The notes: generated from the sequence alone by a model not told the origin. Counted from the first letter of the stretch, positions 43,455 to 53,319 are shown. The stretch is DNA of 64,000 nucleotides from an uncultured Pelagibacteraceae bacterium (GCA_902537555.1 CACBBR010000003.1:40309-104308), one strand, 5' to 3'. A program made the numbers and translations.

Positions 43455-44364
43455 ATTGAGTAAATGCATCTGCAAATTGTTCCGCATTAAAAATTTGTAA
43501 GTCATCTTCTTTTTCTCCAAGGCCAAGACCCAAAATTGGAACTTTATATTTTTTTGAAATTGCAATTAGCACTCCACCTTTTGCTGTTCCATCAAGTTTT
43601 GTCATAATTAAACCTGTAATTTTTATAATTTTATCAAATTCTTCAAGTTGATTTATTATATTTTGTCCTGATGTTGCATCTAGGATCAAAATAACATCAT
43701 GAGGTGCAGTTTCATCAGTTTTTTTTATTACATTTGCTATTTTTTTAAATTCATCCATCAAATTCTTTTTATTTTGCAGTCTTCCAGCAGTATCAATCAA
43801 TACACGCTTAATATTGTTGTTTTTAGCGTATTCTATCGATTTATATGCGACAGATGCTGGGTCAGAACCAGGATCAGATTTTACTATTGGGGCACCAACT
43901 TTGTTTGACCAAACCTCCAGCTGTTCTATGGCAGCTGCCCTAAAAGTATCACAGGCAGAAAATAATACTTCAGATCCATTATTTTTAAAAATTTTTCCAA
44001 TTTTTCCAATCGTTGTTGTCTTTCCAACTCCATTAACACCAGATACTAAAGTAATATTTAATTTTTCTTTATTTTCAAAAAAATCTTTTCTCTCTAATGG
44101 TGTCATAAGCTCAAGAATATAATTCTTTAATATTAAATTAATTTCATCAACAGTATTGTTGTTTGGATCAATCTTTTTTTCAGCAATTATACTTTTAATT
44201 TCAGACGCAGCATCAATACCTACATCTGAACTTATTAAAAATTCTTCAATTTTATTTAATGTTTCGTCATCTATTTCTTTTTTAACAATTATTTCCCTTA
44301 GACCAGACTTAATATTCTCTGCACTTTTTTTAAAACCAAATTTAAACTTTTCAAAAATTCCCAT
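43447..44364 (-). CDS. ftsY: Signal recognition particle receptor FtsY
   Basis: The SRP-GTPase receptor at the inner membrane, working with Ffh. The 305 residues comprise an N domain and G domain, with G1 GVNGVGKTTTIGKI near residues 109-122, the DTFRAAAIEQLEVW insertion region, DTAGRLQNKKNLMDEFKKI (G3), and TKLDGTAKGG (G4). The acidic A domain of E. coli FtsY is absent, which is normal for alphaproteobacteria. dapF starts upstream with a 1-nt overlap. ffh lies close by on the opposite strand (45349). Confidence 0.96.
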   Translation of the reverse strand: MGIFEKFKFGFKKSAENIKSGLREIIVKKEIDDETLNKIEEFLISSDVGIDAASEIKSIIAEKKIDPNNNTVDEINLILKNYILELMTPLERKDFFENKEKLNITLVSGVNGVGKTTTIGKIGKIFKNNGSEVLFSACDTFRAAAIEQLEVWSNKVGAPIVKSDPGSDPASVAYKSIEYAKNNNIKRVLIDTAGRLQNKKNLMDEFKKIANVIKKTDETAPHDVILILDATSGQNIINQLEEFDKIIKITGLIMTKLDGTAKGGVLIAISKKYKVPILGLGLGEKEDDLQIFNAEQFADAFTQFN

Positions 44365-45188
44365 TATATATTTATTTTTATTTCTTTTATCTCTGAAACT
44401 GGTCCTCTCATATGGATTTTTTTTTCTTGATCAATATTAATTATTAATTTGCCTAAGCTAAATTCAATTTCTGTAGATGAATTTTCTAATTTTTCTAAAT
44501 TTGCAGCAACTGCCGTTGCACATGCTGCTGTACCACATGCTTTGGTCAACCCTGCTCCTCTTTCCCAAACCTTAACTTTATAATGGTTATTTCCGATTTT
44601 GTTTGCAAGTGTAAAGTTACATTTCTCTGGAAATAAACTGTTATTTTCAACCATTGGACCAATTTTTTTTAAATCAAAATCATCAATATTATCTACGAAA
44701 AAAATCACATGAGGGTTTCCAACGTTGACAGCTATACCTCCTTTTGATCTTGAATTATTTTTATCACTAATTTCAATACCTAAATTTTTGGTATCAAGAT
44801 TTTTAGACATTGGAATATCTTTCCAATGAGTTTTTGGTACTCCTATAATTGTTTCAACTTCACTATTCTCTAGTATTTTTGATTTTAATTGATTGGATCC
44901 TACAAACAGATCTACAACTTTTTTGTCTGTTTCTTTAAAAATTAAAAATGCTACACATCTTGTACCATTTCCACATGCGCCTGAAATACTTCCATCAGAA
45001 TTATAAAATTTCATTTCAGCATCACCTTTATTACTTTTGTTTATAAATATTAGTTGATCACAACCAATAAATTTTCGATCACAAATTCTAATTATTTGAT
45101 CCCTGGTTAATTCGACATTATTTGATCTATTATCAATAATTACAAAATCATTTCCAAGGCCATCCATTTTAAAAGCTTTAAATTCCAT
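44364..45188 (-). CDS. dapF: Diaminopimelate epimerase
   Basis: This converts LL- to meso-diaminopimelate for lysine and peptidoglycan. The two catalytic cysteines are in SGACGNGTRC (Cys72) and in KACGTAACATAV near residue 217. The start KMDGLGNDFVIIDNRSN near residues 7-23 is characteristic. At 274 residues it is normal. It overlaps ftsY by one base, and in many alphaproteobacteria dapF and ftsY are neighbours. Confidence 0.96.
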   Translation of the reverse strand: MEFKAFKMDGLGNDFVIIDNRSNNVELTRDQIIRICDRKFIGCDQLIFINKSNKGDAEMKFYNSDGSISGACGNGTRCVAFLIFKETDKKVVDLFVGSNQLKSKILENSEVETIIGVPKTHWKDIPMSKNLDTKNLGIEISDKNNSRSKGGIAVNVGNPHVIFFVDNIDDFDLKKIGPMVENNSLFPEKCNFTLANKIGNNHYKVKVWERGAGLTKACGTAACATAVAANLEKLENSSTEIEFSLGKLIINIDQEKKIHMRGPVSEIKEIKINI

Positions 45189-45212
45189 ATACTTCAGTAT
45201 TTAACTTATTTA

Positions 45213-45238
45213 TTGACATTTTGAACCTCTATTATAGT
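45213..45238 (+). promoter_or_regulatory. Candidate promoter for the ffh leader
   Basis: A perfect TTGACA -35 element lies at 45213-45218 and TATAGT at 45233-45238. The 14-nt spacer is shorter than the usual 16-18, so the exact -10 is uncertain. A consensus -35 is unusual in this window and suggests strong transcription of the structured region just downstream. Confidence 0.45.
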
Positions 45239-45240
45239 TT

Positions 45241-45348
45241 ATCGGCGTTTCCGCAAAATACAGCAATTTGCGGTGTCTTTGGTAACAAAGAGATCGACAC
45301 CAGTCAGCGAGAGTTCGCCCACTGGTGCGATACTTGCTGGATGGAATT
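45241..45348 (+). ncRNA. Highly structured ffh leader RNA with overlapping, mutually exclusive hairpins
   Basis: The 160-nt gap between dapF and ffh has a local GC-rich island full of complementary segments. P1 pairs 45251-45257 with 45267-45273 (7 bp). P2 pairs 45272-45281 with 45286-45290 and 45297-45301, closed by a GNRA-type GTAA loop with a six-base bulge. P3 pairs 45298-45304 with 45321-45327 (CACCAGT/ACTGGTG) around GCGA/TCGC. P4 pairs 45305-45311 with 45333-45339. P2 excludes P3, and P3 excludes P4. P4 ends at the GGATGG in front of the ffh ATG. This looks like a cis-regulatory switch; an independent small RNA is possible. I do not recognise a known class. Confidence 0.6.
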
Positions 45349-46707
45349 ATGTTTGAAAACTTAACAAATAAATTTGAAGAAATATTTTCTTCGTTAAAAA
45401 AAGCCCCTTCACTTGATGAAAAGCAAGTAGATGAAGGTTTAAGAGAAATAAGACTTGCTCTTTTAGAGGCAGATGTATCTTTAGAAGTTGTAAAAGAATT
45501 TATAAACAGAGTTAAACCTAAAGCTCTAGGTCAGGAAATTATCAGATCAACTTCGCCTGGACAGATGGTAGTTAAAGTTGTTAACGATGAGTTAATTTCT
45601 TTTCTAGGGGATAAAAATTCTGATATTGAACTAAATGCAGTTCCACCTGTTCCAATAATGTTAGTTGGATTACAGGGATCTGGAAAAACAACTACGACAG
45701 CTAAACTTGCAAGATTTTTAGAGACTAATAAAAAAAAGAAAGTGATGATGGCGAGTTTAGACGTTTACAGACCTGCTGCACAAGAGCAATTAAAACTTCT
45801 TGGCGAACAAAACAATATAATCACACTTCCAATTATTAAAGATCAGTTACCTACAGATATTTGTAGAAGAGCAATTAGTGCAGCTAATCTTAATGGAGCA
45901 GATGTAATTTTATTTGATACAGCTGGTAGAACACAAATTGATTTACAAATGATGAGTGAAATCAAACAAATTGAAGGCATTATAAATCCATCAGAGACAA
46001 TACTTGTTGCAGACTCTCTTACAGGTCAAGTTGCAGCAAATGTAGCAAAAGAATTCAAAAGTACAGTAAATCTTACAGGTATCATTCTTACAAGATCAGA
46101 TGGTGATGGTAGAGGCGGGGCAGCACTAAGTATGAAGTATGTTGCAGATGTACCTATTAAGTTTTTAGGAATTGGTGAAAAGATAGAAAATTTTGAAGTT
46201 TTCCATCCAGATAGAATTGCAAATCGAATTTTGGGTATGGGAGATATTGTTTCTTTAGTAGAAAAAGCTGCTGAAGATCTTGATGAAGAAAAATTGAAAA
46301 AAACAGAAGAAAAACTTAAAAAAGGTCAGTTTTCTTTAGAGGATTATCTTACTCAACTAAGACAGATGAAAAAAATGGGTGGTATTGAAGGTATAATGTC
46401 TTTTTTACCTGGTGTTTCAAAAGTTAAATCACAGATGGATCAAGCCGGAGTTGATGAAAAGATAATTACCCAAAATGAAGCTGTAATATTATCAATGACT
46501 AAAAAAGAGAGAGAAAATCCAAAGATAATAGATGGCTCCAGAAAAAAAAGAATTGCTAATGGCTCAGGTACAGATGTGGCCACTATCAATAAATTGCTTA
46601 AGCAATTTAAAATGATGTCAGAGATGATGAAAAAAATGTCAAAAGGAAATATGAAAGGGATGGCGGATAAAGGCATACCTCCAGAACTTTTTAATCAATT
46701 AAAATAA
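45349..46707 (+). CDS. ffh: Signal recognition particle protein Ffh
   Basis: The SRP GTPase that binds signal sequences and 4.5S RNA. I take the ATG at 45349 (MFENLTNKFEEIFSSLKK), the usual Ffh N-terminus, giving 452 residues. A GTG at 45325 would add eight residues lying inside the leader hairpins. The GTPase core has GLQGSGKTTTTAKLARF near 108-124, DTAGRTQIDLQMM and the methionine-rich M domain with FLPGVSKVKSQMD and FKMMSEMMKKMSKGNMKGM at the end. rpsP, trmD and rplS follow on the same strand. Confidence 0.96.
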   Translation: MFENLTNKFEEIFSSLKKAPSLDEKQVDEGLREIRLALLEADVSLEVVKEFINRVKPKALGQEIIRSTSPGQMVVKVVNDELISFLGDKNSDIELNAVPPVPIMLVGLQGSGKTTTTAKLARFLETNKKKKVMMASLDVYRPAAQEQLKLLGEQNNIITLPIIKDQLPTDICRRAISAANLNGADVILFDTAGRTQIDLQMMSEIKQIEGIINPSETILVADSLTGQVAANVAKEFKSTVNLTGIILTRSDGDGRGGAALSMKYVADVPIKFLGIGEKIENFEVFHPDRIANRILGMGDIVSLVEKAAEDLDEEKLKKTEEKLKKGQFSLEDYLTQLRQMKKMGGIEGIMSFLPGVSKVKSQMDQAGVDEKIITQNEAVILSMTKKERENPKIIDGSRKKRIANGSGTDVATINKLLKQFKMMSEMMKKMSKGNMKGMADKGIPPELFNQLK

Positions 46708-46709
46708 AT

Positions 46710-46714
46710 AGGAG
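46710..46714 (+). promoter_or_regulatory. Ribosome binding site of rpsP
   Basis: AGGAG lies 5 nt upstream of the rpsP ATG at 46720. It is among the clearest Shine-Dalgarno matches in the window and suits a highly translated ribosomal protein. Confidence 0.7.
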
Positions 46715-46719
46715 AAAAA

Positions 46720-47160
46720 ATGTTAAAAATGCGTTTATCAATGGGTGGTACTAAGAAGAGACCCGTATATAAAATAGTAGTTGCTGATAGCAGGTTTCCA
46801 AGAGATGGAAGATTTATTGAAAAATTGGGTTTTTTTAATCCACTAATTCCAAAGGAAAAAAAAGAGAGAATGGGTTTAGATGTTGAAAGAGTAAAGTATT
46901 GGTTAGGTCAAGGTGCTCAACCAACAACTAGAGTAGCAAGATTGTTGGGAGAAAATGAAATAATGCCAATGCCAGCGAAAGGCAATAATCCTCAAAAGGC
47001 AATTCCAAAAAAAGATAGAAAGAAAACTGAAGAGGGTGGTGAAGCTAAAGCAGAAGCTCCAAAAGAGGAAGCTAAAGCAGAAGCTCCAAAAGAAGAAGCT
47101 AAAGCAGAAGCTCCAAAAGAAGAAGCTAAAGCAGAAGCTCCAAAAGAAGAGGCTAAATAA
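46720..47160 (+). CDS. rpsP: 30S ribosomal protein S16 with repetitive C-terminal tail
   Basis: The first 80-90 residues are ordinary S16: [20 protein letters not shown], then [20 protein letters not shown] and [21 protein letters not shown]16 usually ends near there, but this one has 146 residues. From residue 109 the tail is four perfect or near-perfect copies of AKAEAPKEE (27-bp DNA units 47044-47151). It is charged, low in complexity and probably disordered. The same unit occurs at the end of rplS in this operon. Confidence 0.96.
   Translation: MLKMRLSMGGTKKRPVYKIVVADSRFPRDGRFIEKLGFFNPLIPKEKKERMGLDVERVKYWLGQGAQPTTRVARLLGENEIMPMPAKGNNPQKAIPKKDRKKTEEGGEAKAEAPKEEAKAEAPKEEAKAEAPKEEAKAEAPKEEAK
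47044..47151 (+). repeat. Four tandem 27-bp units in rpsP (AKAEAPKEE)
   Basis: Units 47044-47070, 47071-47097, 47098-47124 and 47125-47151 all encode AKAEAPKEE. They differ only at synonymous GAA/GAG positions near the end of the unit, which implies recent expansion or gene conversion. Copy number could vary between strains. Confidence 0.92.
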
Positions 47161-47165
47161 AATAA

Positions 47166-47849
47166 ATGTTTTTATCCAGAGTATTTACTTTGTATCCAGA
47201 TTATTTTCCTGGTTATCTAGATAAAGGTCTTTTTGGTAAGTCTAAGGGAAAAGAATGGAATTTGGAAATTATAAATATAAGAGACTATGCTTTGGACAAA
47301 CATAAAACTGTTGATGACACTCCATATGGCGGCGGAAATGGAATGATAATGAAAGCAGATGTTTTGGCAAGCTCATTAGATGCGAATGTTAAAAGTGGAG
47401 AAAAAACCATTTATTTGAGTCCTAGAGGGAAAGTATTTAACTCAAAACTTGCAAGAGAATTTTCTAATGAAAATTCAATAAATTTAATTTGTGGTCACTT
47501 CGAAGGTGTAGATGAAAGGATACTAGAAAGCAGAAATATTGAGGAAATTAGTATTGGTGATTTTATATTGTCAGGAGGTGAAGTTGCTGCTTTTGTCGTG
47601 ATTGACTCTATACTTAGATTTATTCCAGGAATTTTAGGTAATCTAAATTCATCAAGAGATGAAAGTTTTGAAAATGGTCTTCTAGAGTATCCTCAATTTA
47701 CAAAACCCCAAATTTGGGAGGAAAAAAAGGTCCCAAATGTACTAATTTCGGGCGATCACGCCAAAATTAAAGACTGGCGTTTATCTCAATCTGAGGCTAT
47801 AACACGCGACCGAAGACCAGATTTATGGCAAAAATATAAGAAAAATTGA
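47166..47849 (+). CDS. trmD: tRNA (guanine-N1)-methyltransferase TrmD
   Basis: This methylates G37 of tRNAs. It is a SPOUT-fold enzyme of 227 residues. [20 protein letters not shown] opens it, followed by [19 protein letters not shown] near residues 40-58, the SAM-binding knot [15 protein letters not shown] near 107-121 and [20 protein letters not shown] near 128-147. It sits between the two ribosomal genes carrying identical repeat tails and starts 5 nt after rpsP. Confidence 0.96.
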   Translation: MFLSRVFTLYPDYFPGYLDKGLFGKSKGKEWNLEIINIRDYALDKHKTVDDTPYGGGNGMIMKADVLASSLDANVKSGEKTIYLSPRGKVFNSKLAREFSNENSINLICGHFEGVDERILESRNIEEISIGDFILSGGEVAAFVVIDSILRFIPGILGNLNSSRDESFENGLLEYPQFTKPQIWEEKKVPNVLISGDHAKIKDWRLSQSEAITRDRRPDLWQKYKKN

Positions 47850-47850
47850 A

Positions 47851-48408
47851 ATGAAAAATATAGAAGAAATTAACAGATCAAATTTAAACAAAATCATTGC
47901 AGAGAGAAAACATCCTGACTTTTTTCCAGGGGATATTGTTAAAGTTGGGGTAAGAATAACCGAGGGTAAAAGAGACAGAATTCAATATTTTGAAGGTGTT
48001 TGTATTGCAAAAAAAAGTAGAGATATAAACTCTTCATTTACAGTTAGAAAAATTTCATTTGGAGAAGGAGTGGAGAGGACTTTTGCATTGTACAGTCCAA
48101 TTGTTGATACAATTAAAGTTGTTAGATCAGGTAAAGTAAGAAGAGCAAAACTATACTACTTAAGAGATAGAACAGGTAAATCTGCAAGAATAGCTGAAAA
48201 AATTAAGAAAACAATTGGTATTGATTTAGAAACTAAAATTAATGAAGTCACTGAAGAGAATGTAATGCCTTCTACTGAGCCTCAAAGTGAAGCTCCAAAA
48301 GAAGAAGCTAAAGCCGAAGCTCCAAAAGAAGAAGCTAAAGCAGAAGCTCCAAAAGTAGAGCCTGCTAAAAAAGAAGAAACGAAAGATAATCAAGATCAGA
48401 AAAAATAA
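47851..48408 (+). CDS. rplS: 50S ribosomal protein L19 with repetitive C-terminal tail
   Basis: The L19 core spans about residues 1-125: [20 protein letters not shown], then [40 protein letters not shown] and [21 protein letters not shown]19 normally ends there. Here a charged tail of roughly 55 residues follows. It contains EAPKEE and two units matching AKAEAPKEE (48289-48360), nearly identical to the rpsP tail in DNA and protein. The last part, [15 protein letters not shown], is unique. Confidence 0.96.
   Translation: MKNIEEINRSNLNKIIAERKHPDFFPGDIVKVGVRITEGKRDRIQYFEGVCIAKKSRDINSSFTVRKISFGEGVERTFALYSPIVDTIKVVRSGKVRRAKLYYLRDRTGKSARIAEKIKKTIGIDLETKINEVTEENVMPSTEPQSEAPKEEAKAEAPKEEAKAEAPKVEPAKKEETKDNQDQKK
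48289..48360 (+). repeat. [15 protein letters not shown] repeats in rplS, matching those in rpsP
   Basis: A partial unit (48289-48306) and two full 27-bp units (48307-48333 and 48334-48360) encode [15 protein letters not shown] and AKAEAPKVE. The DNA differs from the rpsP units at only a few positions. The two arrays are direct repeats about 1.1 kb apart and bracket trmD. Confidence 0.9.
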
Positions 48409-48419
48409 TTTTTTTCTAA

Positions 48420-49823
48420 ATGTCTCTTACAACTTACGATAAAATTTGGAATGATCACCTAGTTGATGAACAACCAGATGGAACATCTTTATTATTTGTA
48501 GATAGACATTTAATTCATGAGGTGACCAGCCCTCAGGCATTTGAGGGATTAAGAAATTCTAACAGAAAAGTCAGACATCCAAAATTAACACTTGCTGTTG
48601 CAGATCATAATGTTCCTACTACTGACAGATCAGAGGGAATTGCTGATGAAGACTCAAGAATTCAAGTTGAAACTTTGAATAAGAATTGTAAAGAATTTGG
48701 AGTAGAGTTATTCGGAATGGATGACAAACGACAAGGTATCGTTCATATCATTGGGCCTGAGCAAGGATTTACACAACCTGGTAATATTATTGTTTGCGGT
48801 GATAGTCATACTGCAACACATGGTGCATTTGGAGCTTTAGCATTTGGAATTGGAACGTCTGAAGTAGAACATGTTTTAGCAACACAAACTTTAGTTCAAA
48901 AGAAATCAAAAAATTTTAGGATAAGTGTTAATGGGTCGTTACCTATTGGGGTAACATCAAAAGATGTAATTTTACAAATCATTGGAAAAATAGGTACTGC
49001 AGGAGGTACAGGTTACGTAATTGAGTATGCTGGAAATCTTATTTCTGATCTAAGTGTTGAGCAGAGAATGACAATTTGCAATATGACTATTGAAGGTGGT
49101 GCTAGAGCAGGACTTATACAACCAGATGAGAAAATATTTAAGTATTTAAAAGGAAAACCAATGTCACCAAAGGGAGAAAACTGGGATAAAGCCTTAGAAT
49201 ATTGGCACACATTAAAGTCTGACAAAGATGCAAACTTTGACAAAGAGTTAACATTAGATGGTTCACAAATAAAACCAATGGTAACTTGGGGAACATCTCC
49301 ACAAGATGTGGTGGAAATAGATGGTAAAGTTCCGAGTCCAGAAAACGAAACTGATCCAGATAGAAAAAATTCAATTAACAGATCATTAAATTATATGGGT
49401 TTAAAACCAAATACAAAAATCCAAGATATTAAGATAGATAAAGTTTTTATTGGAAGCTGCACTAATGGAAGAATAGAAGATATCAGAGAAGCAGCTAAAA
49501 TTCTTAAAGATAAAAAAATTGCCAATCATGTGCATGCAATGATCGTTCCTGGATCTGGATTAGTTAAGGAGCAAGCTGAACAAGAGGGTTTAGACAAAAT
49601 ATTTTTACAATCAGGTTTTGAATGGAGAGAGCCAGGCTGTTCAATGTGTTTAGCTATGAATGCAGACAAACTTAAGCCAGAGGAAAGATGTGCGTCGACA
49701 TCAAACAGAAATTTTGAGGGAAGACAAGGAAGAGGTGGTAGAACACATTTAGTTAGCCCTGCAATGGCTGCAGCAGCTGCAATATCAGGGAATTTAGATG
49801 ATGTTAGAAAGTACCAAAATTAA
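48420..49823 (+). CDS. leuC: 3-isopropylmalate dehydratase large subunit
   Basis: A [4Fe-4S] hydro-lyase of leucine biosynthesis, 467 residues, acting with LeuD. Hallmarks: [20 protein letters not shown] at the start, [20 protein letters not shown] near residues 121-140 with one cluster Cys, [15 protein letters not shown] near 344-358, and [15 protein letters not shown] with the last cluster cysteines near 405-419. leuD follows with no intervening base and leuB overlaps leuD. Confidence 0.97.
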   Translation: MSLTTYDKIWNDHLVDEQPDGTSLLFVDRHLIHEVTSPQAFEGLRNSNRKVRHPKLTLAVADHNVPTTDRSEGIADEDSRIQVETLNKNCKEFGVELFGMDDKRQGIVHIIGPEQGFTQPGNIIVCGDSHTATHGAFGALAFGIGTSEVEHVLATQTLVQKKSKNFRISVNGSLPIGVTSKDVILQIIGKIGTAGGTGYVIEYAGNLISDLSVEQRMTICNMTIEGGARAGLIQPDEKIFKYLKGKPMSPKGENWDKALEYWHTLKSDKDANFDKELTLDGSQIKPMVTWGTSPQDVVEIDGKVPSPENETDPDRKNSINRSLNYMGLKPNTKIQDIKIDKVFIGSCTNGRIEDIREAAKILKDKKIANHVHAMIVPGSGLVKEQAEQEGLDKIFLQSGFEWREPGCSMCLAMNADKLKPEERCASTSNRNFEGRQGRGGRTHLVSPAMAAAAAISGNLDDVRKYQN

Positions 49824-50429
49824 ATGAAAAAATTTAGTTCAATCAAAAGTATTCCTGCTTATCTTCCTATCGTAAACATAGATACAGATATGATAATTCC
49901 CAAACAGTTTTTAAAAACTATTAAAAGAACAGGATTAGGAAAAAACTTATTCTTTGAAATGAGATATGACCAAAGTGGTAAAGAAATTAATGATTTTATT
50001 TTAAATAATAGTCCTTACGATAATTCAAAAATTTTAATAGCAGGAAAAAATTTTGGATGTGGATCTTCGAGAGAACACGCACCTTGGGCTTTGTTAGATT
50101 TTGGAATTACTTGTGTGATAAGTTCTAGTTATGCAGACATATTTTACAATAACTGTTTTAAAAATGGCATCTTGCCGATTACAATTCCAGAAGACCAAAT
50201 TAAAGAGATCTCAGAATATTCAAAAAGAAAAGAGGAAATTTCTGTAAATTTGCCTGAGCAAACAATAAATTTTGGAAATAAAGAAATCAAATTTGAAATA
50301 GATCAATTTAAGAAAAAATGTTTGATAGAAGGACTTGATGATATTGCATTATCATTAGAAAAGTCGGACAAAATAATTTCCTATGAAAATAAAATAAAAA
50401 CATCAAAGCCTTGGATTTTTAGTGATTAA
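49824..50429 (+). CDS. leuD: 3-isopropylmalate dehydratase small subunit
   Basis: The partner of LeuC, 201 residues. It has [20 protein letters not shown] near residues 16-35, [20 protein letters not shown] near 69-88, and [19 protein letters not shown] near 100-118, all standard swivel-domain motifs. Its end overlaps the GTG start of leuB by 8 nt. Confidence 0.97.
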   Translation: MKKFSSIKSIPAYLPIVNIDTDMIIPKQFLKTIKRTGLGKNLFFEMRYDQSGKEINDFILNNSPYDNSKILIAGKNFGCGSSREHAPWALLDFGITCVISSSYADIFYNNCFKNGILPITIPEDQIKEISEYSKRKEEISVNLPEQTINFGNKEIKFEIDQFKKKCLIEGLDDIALSLEKSDKIISYENKIKTSKPWIFSD

Positions 50430-51528
50430 AATTAAAAAGAGAAAAATACTACTATTGCCTGGTGATGGTATTGGTCCGGAAGTTATGGCCGAGGTTGAAA
50501 AAATAATTAAATGGTTCAACTCGAAAAAATCTTTAGATTTTGAAATAGACAAAGACCTAGTTGGTGGAGCTGCTTATGATAAGCATGGTTCACCAATAAC
50601 TGATGAGGCTTTTTATAAGGCACAGGAAAGTGCAGCAGTTATTTTAGGTGCAGTAGGTGGACCGAAGTGGGATAATCTTGACTTTTCTAAAAAACCAGAG
50701 AGAGCACTTTTAAAATTAAGAAAAGAATTAAAGTTATTTGCAAATCTTAGACCTGCAATATGTTTTAAACAACTTGTTGATGCATCAAGTTTAAAACCCG
50801 AGCTTGTTTCTGATTTAGACTTACTTTTCGTAAGAGAATTAACTGGAGGAATTTATTTCGGTGAACCGAGAGGAATAAAGCCTATAGATAATGGAGAGAG
50901 AAAAGGAATAAATACACATATTTACACCTCAAGTGAAATTCAGAGAGTAGCTAGAGTTGCATTTGATCTAGCAAGAAAAAGAAACAATAAAGTTACTTCT
51001 TGTGAAAAATCAAATGTAATGGAAGCTGGCCAATTATGGAAAGAAGAAGTTCAATCAATTCATGAAAAAGAATATAGCGATGTTGAACTGAATCATATGC
51101 TTGCTGACAATTGTGCAATGCAATTAGTAAGAAATCCAAAACAATTTGACGTGATTGTTACCGATAACCTTTTTGGTGATATGTTATCTGATGAAGCAGC
51201 AATGCTGACTGGTTCTCTAGGACTTTTACCATCAGCTTCTTTAGGCGCAAAAGATAAAAATGGTAATATGCGATCACTATACGAGCCAGTTCATGGATCT
51301 GCACCAGATATAGCTGGACAAGGTATAGCGAATCCAATTGCTACAATTTTAAGCTTTGCTATGGCTTTGAGATATTCCTTAGACCTTGATAAAGAAGCAG
51401 ATAGTTTGGAAAAAGCTGTTCAAGATGTTCTAGATGAAGGTCTTAGAACTAAAGATATTATTTCCAAAGGAATGAAAGAGGTATCTACATCAGTAATGGG
51501 TGATGCGATAATTTCAAAATTGCAATAA
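50422..51528 (+). CDS. leuB: 3-isopropylmalate dehydrogenase
   Basis: This NAD-dependent decarboxylating dehydrogenase makes 4-methyl-2-oxopentanoate precursor in leucine synthesis. The GTG start is supported by the N-terminus [20 protein letters not shown]. Other motifs are [15 protein letters not shown] near residues 139-153, [11 protein letters not shown] near 194-204, the substrate/NAD region [20 protein letters not shown] near 240-259 and [20 protein letters not shown] near 287-306. 368 residues, overlapping leuD. Confidence 0.97.
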   Translation: MIKIKKRKILLLPGDGIGPEVMAEVEKIIKWFNSKKSLDFEIDKDLVGGAAYDKHGSPITDEAFYKAQESAAVILGAVGGPKWDNLDFSKKPERALLKLRKELKLFANLRPAICFKQLVDASSLKPELVSDLDLLFVRELTGGIYFGEPRGIKPIDNGERKGINTHIYTSSEIQRVARVAFDLARKRNNKVTSCEKSNVMEAGQLWKEEVQSIHEKEYSDVELNHMLADNCAMQLVRNPKQFDVIVTDNLFGDMLSDEAAMLTGSLGLLPSASLGAKDKNGNMRSLYEPVHGSAPDIAGQGIANPIATILSFAMALRYSLDLDKEADSLEKAVQDVLDEGLRTKDIISKGMKEVSTSVMGDAIISKLQ

Positions 51529-51554
51529 TTTAACATTTATTCTAAAGTATACTT

Positions 51555-53318
51555 ATGCCAACTTATAATGCACCTGTCGAAGATATGATGTTTCTCTTTG
51601 ATAAATTGAGAAACAATAAAAAATATAATGAGATTGAAAAATACAAGGAAGTTAACTCAGAATTAGTGAAAGATATTTTGGATGAAGCAGCTAAAATAAC
51701 TCAAAACTTAATTTTACCTCTTGCAAAAAGTGGAGATGAAACGCCTGCAGTTCTTGAAAATGGAGTTGTCAGAACACCCCCAGGATACAAAGAGGCTTAC
51801 CAAAAATTTATAGAAGATGGATGGATTTCTTTATCTTGTGATCCAAAATACGGTGGACAAGGAATGCCAAAAACAGTCAGTACATTTTTTGATGAAATGC
51901 TTTCATCAGCAAGCTTGTCATTTAAACTTTATAGCGAACTAACAATTGGGGCATATAATTGTTTACTAAGACATGCAGATGAAGAAATAAAGAATACTTA
52001 TTTACCTAAAATGGTAGAGGGGAAATGGAGTGGCACAATGTGTCTTACAGAACCAGTATGTGGAACAGATTTAGGTTTGTTAAAAACTAAAGCTGTAGAT
52101 CAAAAAGATGGAACATACAAGATAAGTGGACAAAAAATTTTCATTACCTCAGGTGACCAAGATTTAACAGAAAATATTATTCATTTAGTGTTAGCTCGAT
52201 CAACAGACTCTCCGACAGGGACTAAAGGAATTAGTTTATTTTTAGTTCCCAAATTCGTTTTAAATAAAGATGGAACTGTTGGACCAAGAAATGGTGTTTC
52301 AACAGGCTCTATTGAAAATAAAATGGGAATTAAAGGGTCTGCAACATGTGTTTTAAATTTTGATGATGCTGTTGGATACATGATTGGACCTAAAAATAAA
52401 GGTCTAAACTCTATGTTTACAATGATGAATTTAGAAAGAATAATTGTTGGGATTCAGGGACTTGGAATTTCAGAAATTGCATACCAAAATTCTCTTACTT
52501 ATGCCAAAGAAAGAAAACAGGGGAAGGCATTTAATTCTAAATCAAACAATGGCGCAGATTTTATTATTGATCATGTTGATATAAGAAGATCACTTTTAAG
52601 CATGAAATCTATGATAGAAGGACAAAGAGCCTTGAGTTTCTGGCTATCTCAGCAAATTGAAGTAAGTTTGAACCATTCTGATGAAAAAATAAAACAAGAG
52701 GCTTCAGATCTCGTTTCATTAATGACACCGGTTGTTAAATCACTTTTCACAGACAATGCAATGGAGATAACCAGTGAAGCAATGCAAATTCATGGAGGGT
52801 ATGGATTTACAAAAGATCAAGGTATTGAACAATTCTATCGAGATAATAGAATTACACCTATCTATGAGGGAACGAATTCAGTTCAGGCGGCTGACTTGGT
52901 TTTTAGAAAGTTAATTAACAAAAATGGTGATGTTATTGAAAACTATTTAAACCTAGTTAAAGACGAAATTAACATCACAGACAAAAAAGCAGAGCCATTT
53001 ATAAAACAACTTAATTATCATTTAGATATTTTATCCAAATTTACTGATTGGATGAAAGAAAAAATCAAAAATTCTCCAGAGGATGCTAGTGGAGCATGTA
53101 ATGATTATTTAAAAGTTTTAGGTTTAGTGGCTACAGGACATGCATGGTTGAAAGTGCTTGAAGTTTCTTTTAAGGAATATGACAGCAATAAAGACTTTTA
53201 TGAGGATAAAATTCAAACCGCAAACTTTTTCTTCAATAGAGTACTTCCTAGAATAGAAAGTAGTTATATTACTGCAACAACTGGAAGTAATTATATTATG
53301 AACTATAAATTTAATTAG
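51555..53318 (+). CDS. dmdC: Acyl-CoA dehydrogenase, 3-methylmercaptopropionyl-CoA dehydrogenase DmdC-like
   Basis: A 587-residue flavoprotein of the long acyl-CoA dehydrogenase type. It shows ISLSCDPKYGGQGMP near residues 92-106, MCLTEPVCGTDLGLLKTKAV near 159-178, FITSGDQDLTENIIHL near 195-210 and IYEGTNSVQAADLVFRKL near 435-452 with the catalytic Glu. In the DMSP demethylation pathway DmdC oxidises MMPA-CoA to methylthioacryloyl-CoA. The function is assigned because dmdB-like and dmdA genes follow directly (1 nt to dmdB). Other acyl-CoA substrates are possible. Confidence 0.88.
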   Translation: MPTYNAPVEDMMFLFDKLRNNKKYNEIEKYKEVNSELVKDILDEAAKITQNLILPLAKSGDETPAVLENGVVRTPPGYKEAYQKFIEDGWISLSCDPKYGGQGMPKTVSTFFDEMLSSASLSFKLYSELTIGAYNCLLRHADEEIKNTYLPKMVEGKWSGTMCLTEPVCGTDLGLLKTKAVDQKDGTYKISGQKIFITSGDQDLTENIIHLVLARSTDSPTGTKGISLFLVPKFVLNKDGTVGPRNGVSTGSIENKMGIKGSATCVLNFDDAVGYMIGPKNKGLNSMFTMMNLERIIVGIQGLGISEIAYQNSLTYAKERKQGKAFNSKSNNGADFIIDHVDIRRSLLSMKSMIEGQRALSFWLSQQIEVSLNHSDEKIKQEASDLVSLMTPVVKSLFTDNAMEITSEAMQIHGGYGFTKDQGIEQFYRDNRITPIYEGTNSVQAADLVFRKLINKNGDVIENYLNLVKDEINITDKKAEPFIKQLNYHLDILSKFTDWMKEKIKNSPEDASGACNDYLKVLGLVATGHAWLKVLEVSFKEYDSNKDFYEDKIQTANFFFNRVLPRIESSYITATTGSNYIMNYKFN

Positions 53319-53319
53319 C

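Noticed and set aside
45241..45348. SRP (4.5S) RNA gene upstream of ffh
   Set aside because: The conserved SRP apical motif (GGAA-type loop with AGCAG on the 3' side) is absent; the GTAA loop and bulge here do not fit it.
45325..45348. GTG start extending Ffh by eight residues
   Set aside because: The added residues lie inside the leader hairpins and the next ATG gives the standard Ffh N-terminus MFENLTNKF.
47044..47151. CRISPR-like direct repeats
   Set aside because: The repeats are contiguous 27-bp in-frame codon units in rpsP with no spacers; they encode a protein tail.
47036..47224. Open frame overlapping rpsP repeats in another frame
   Set aside because: It stays open only because the 27-bp unit is stop-free in that frame; trmD and rpsP explain the region.
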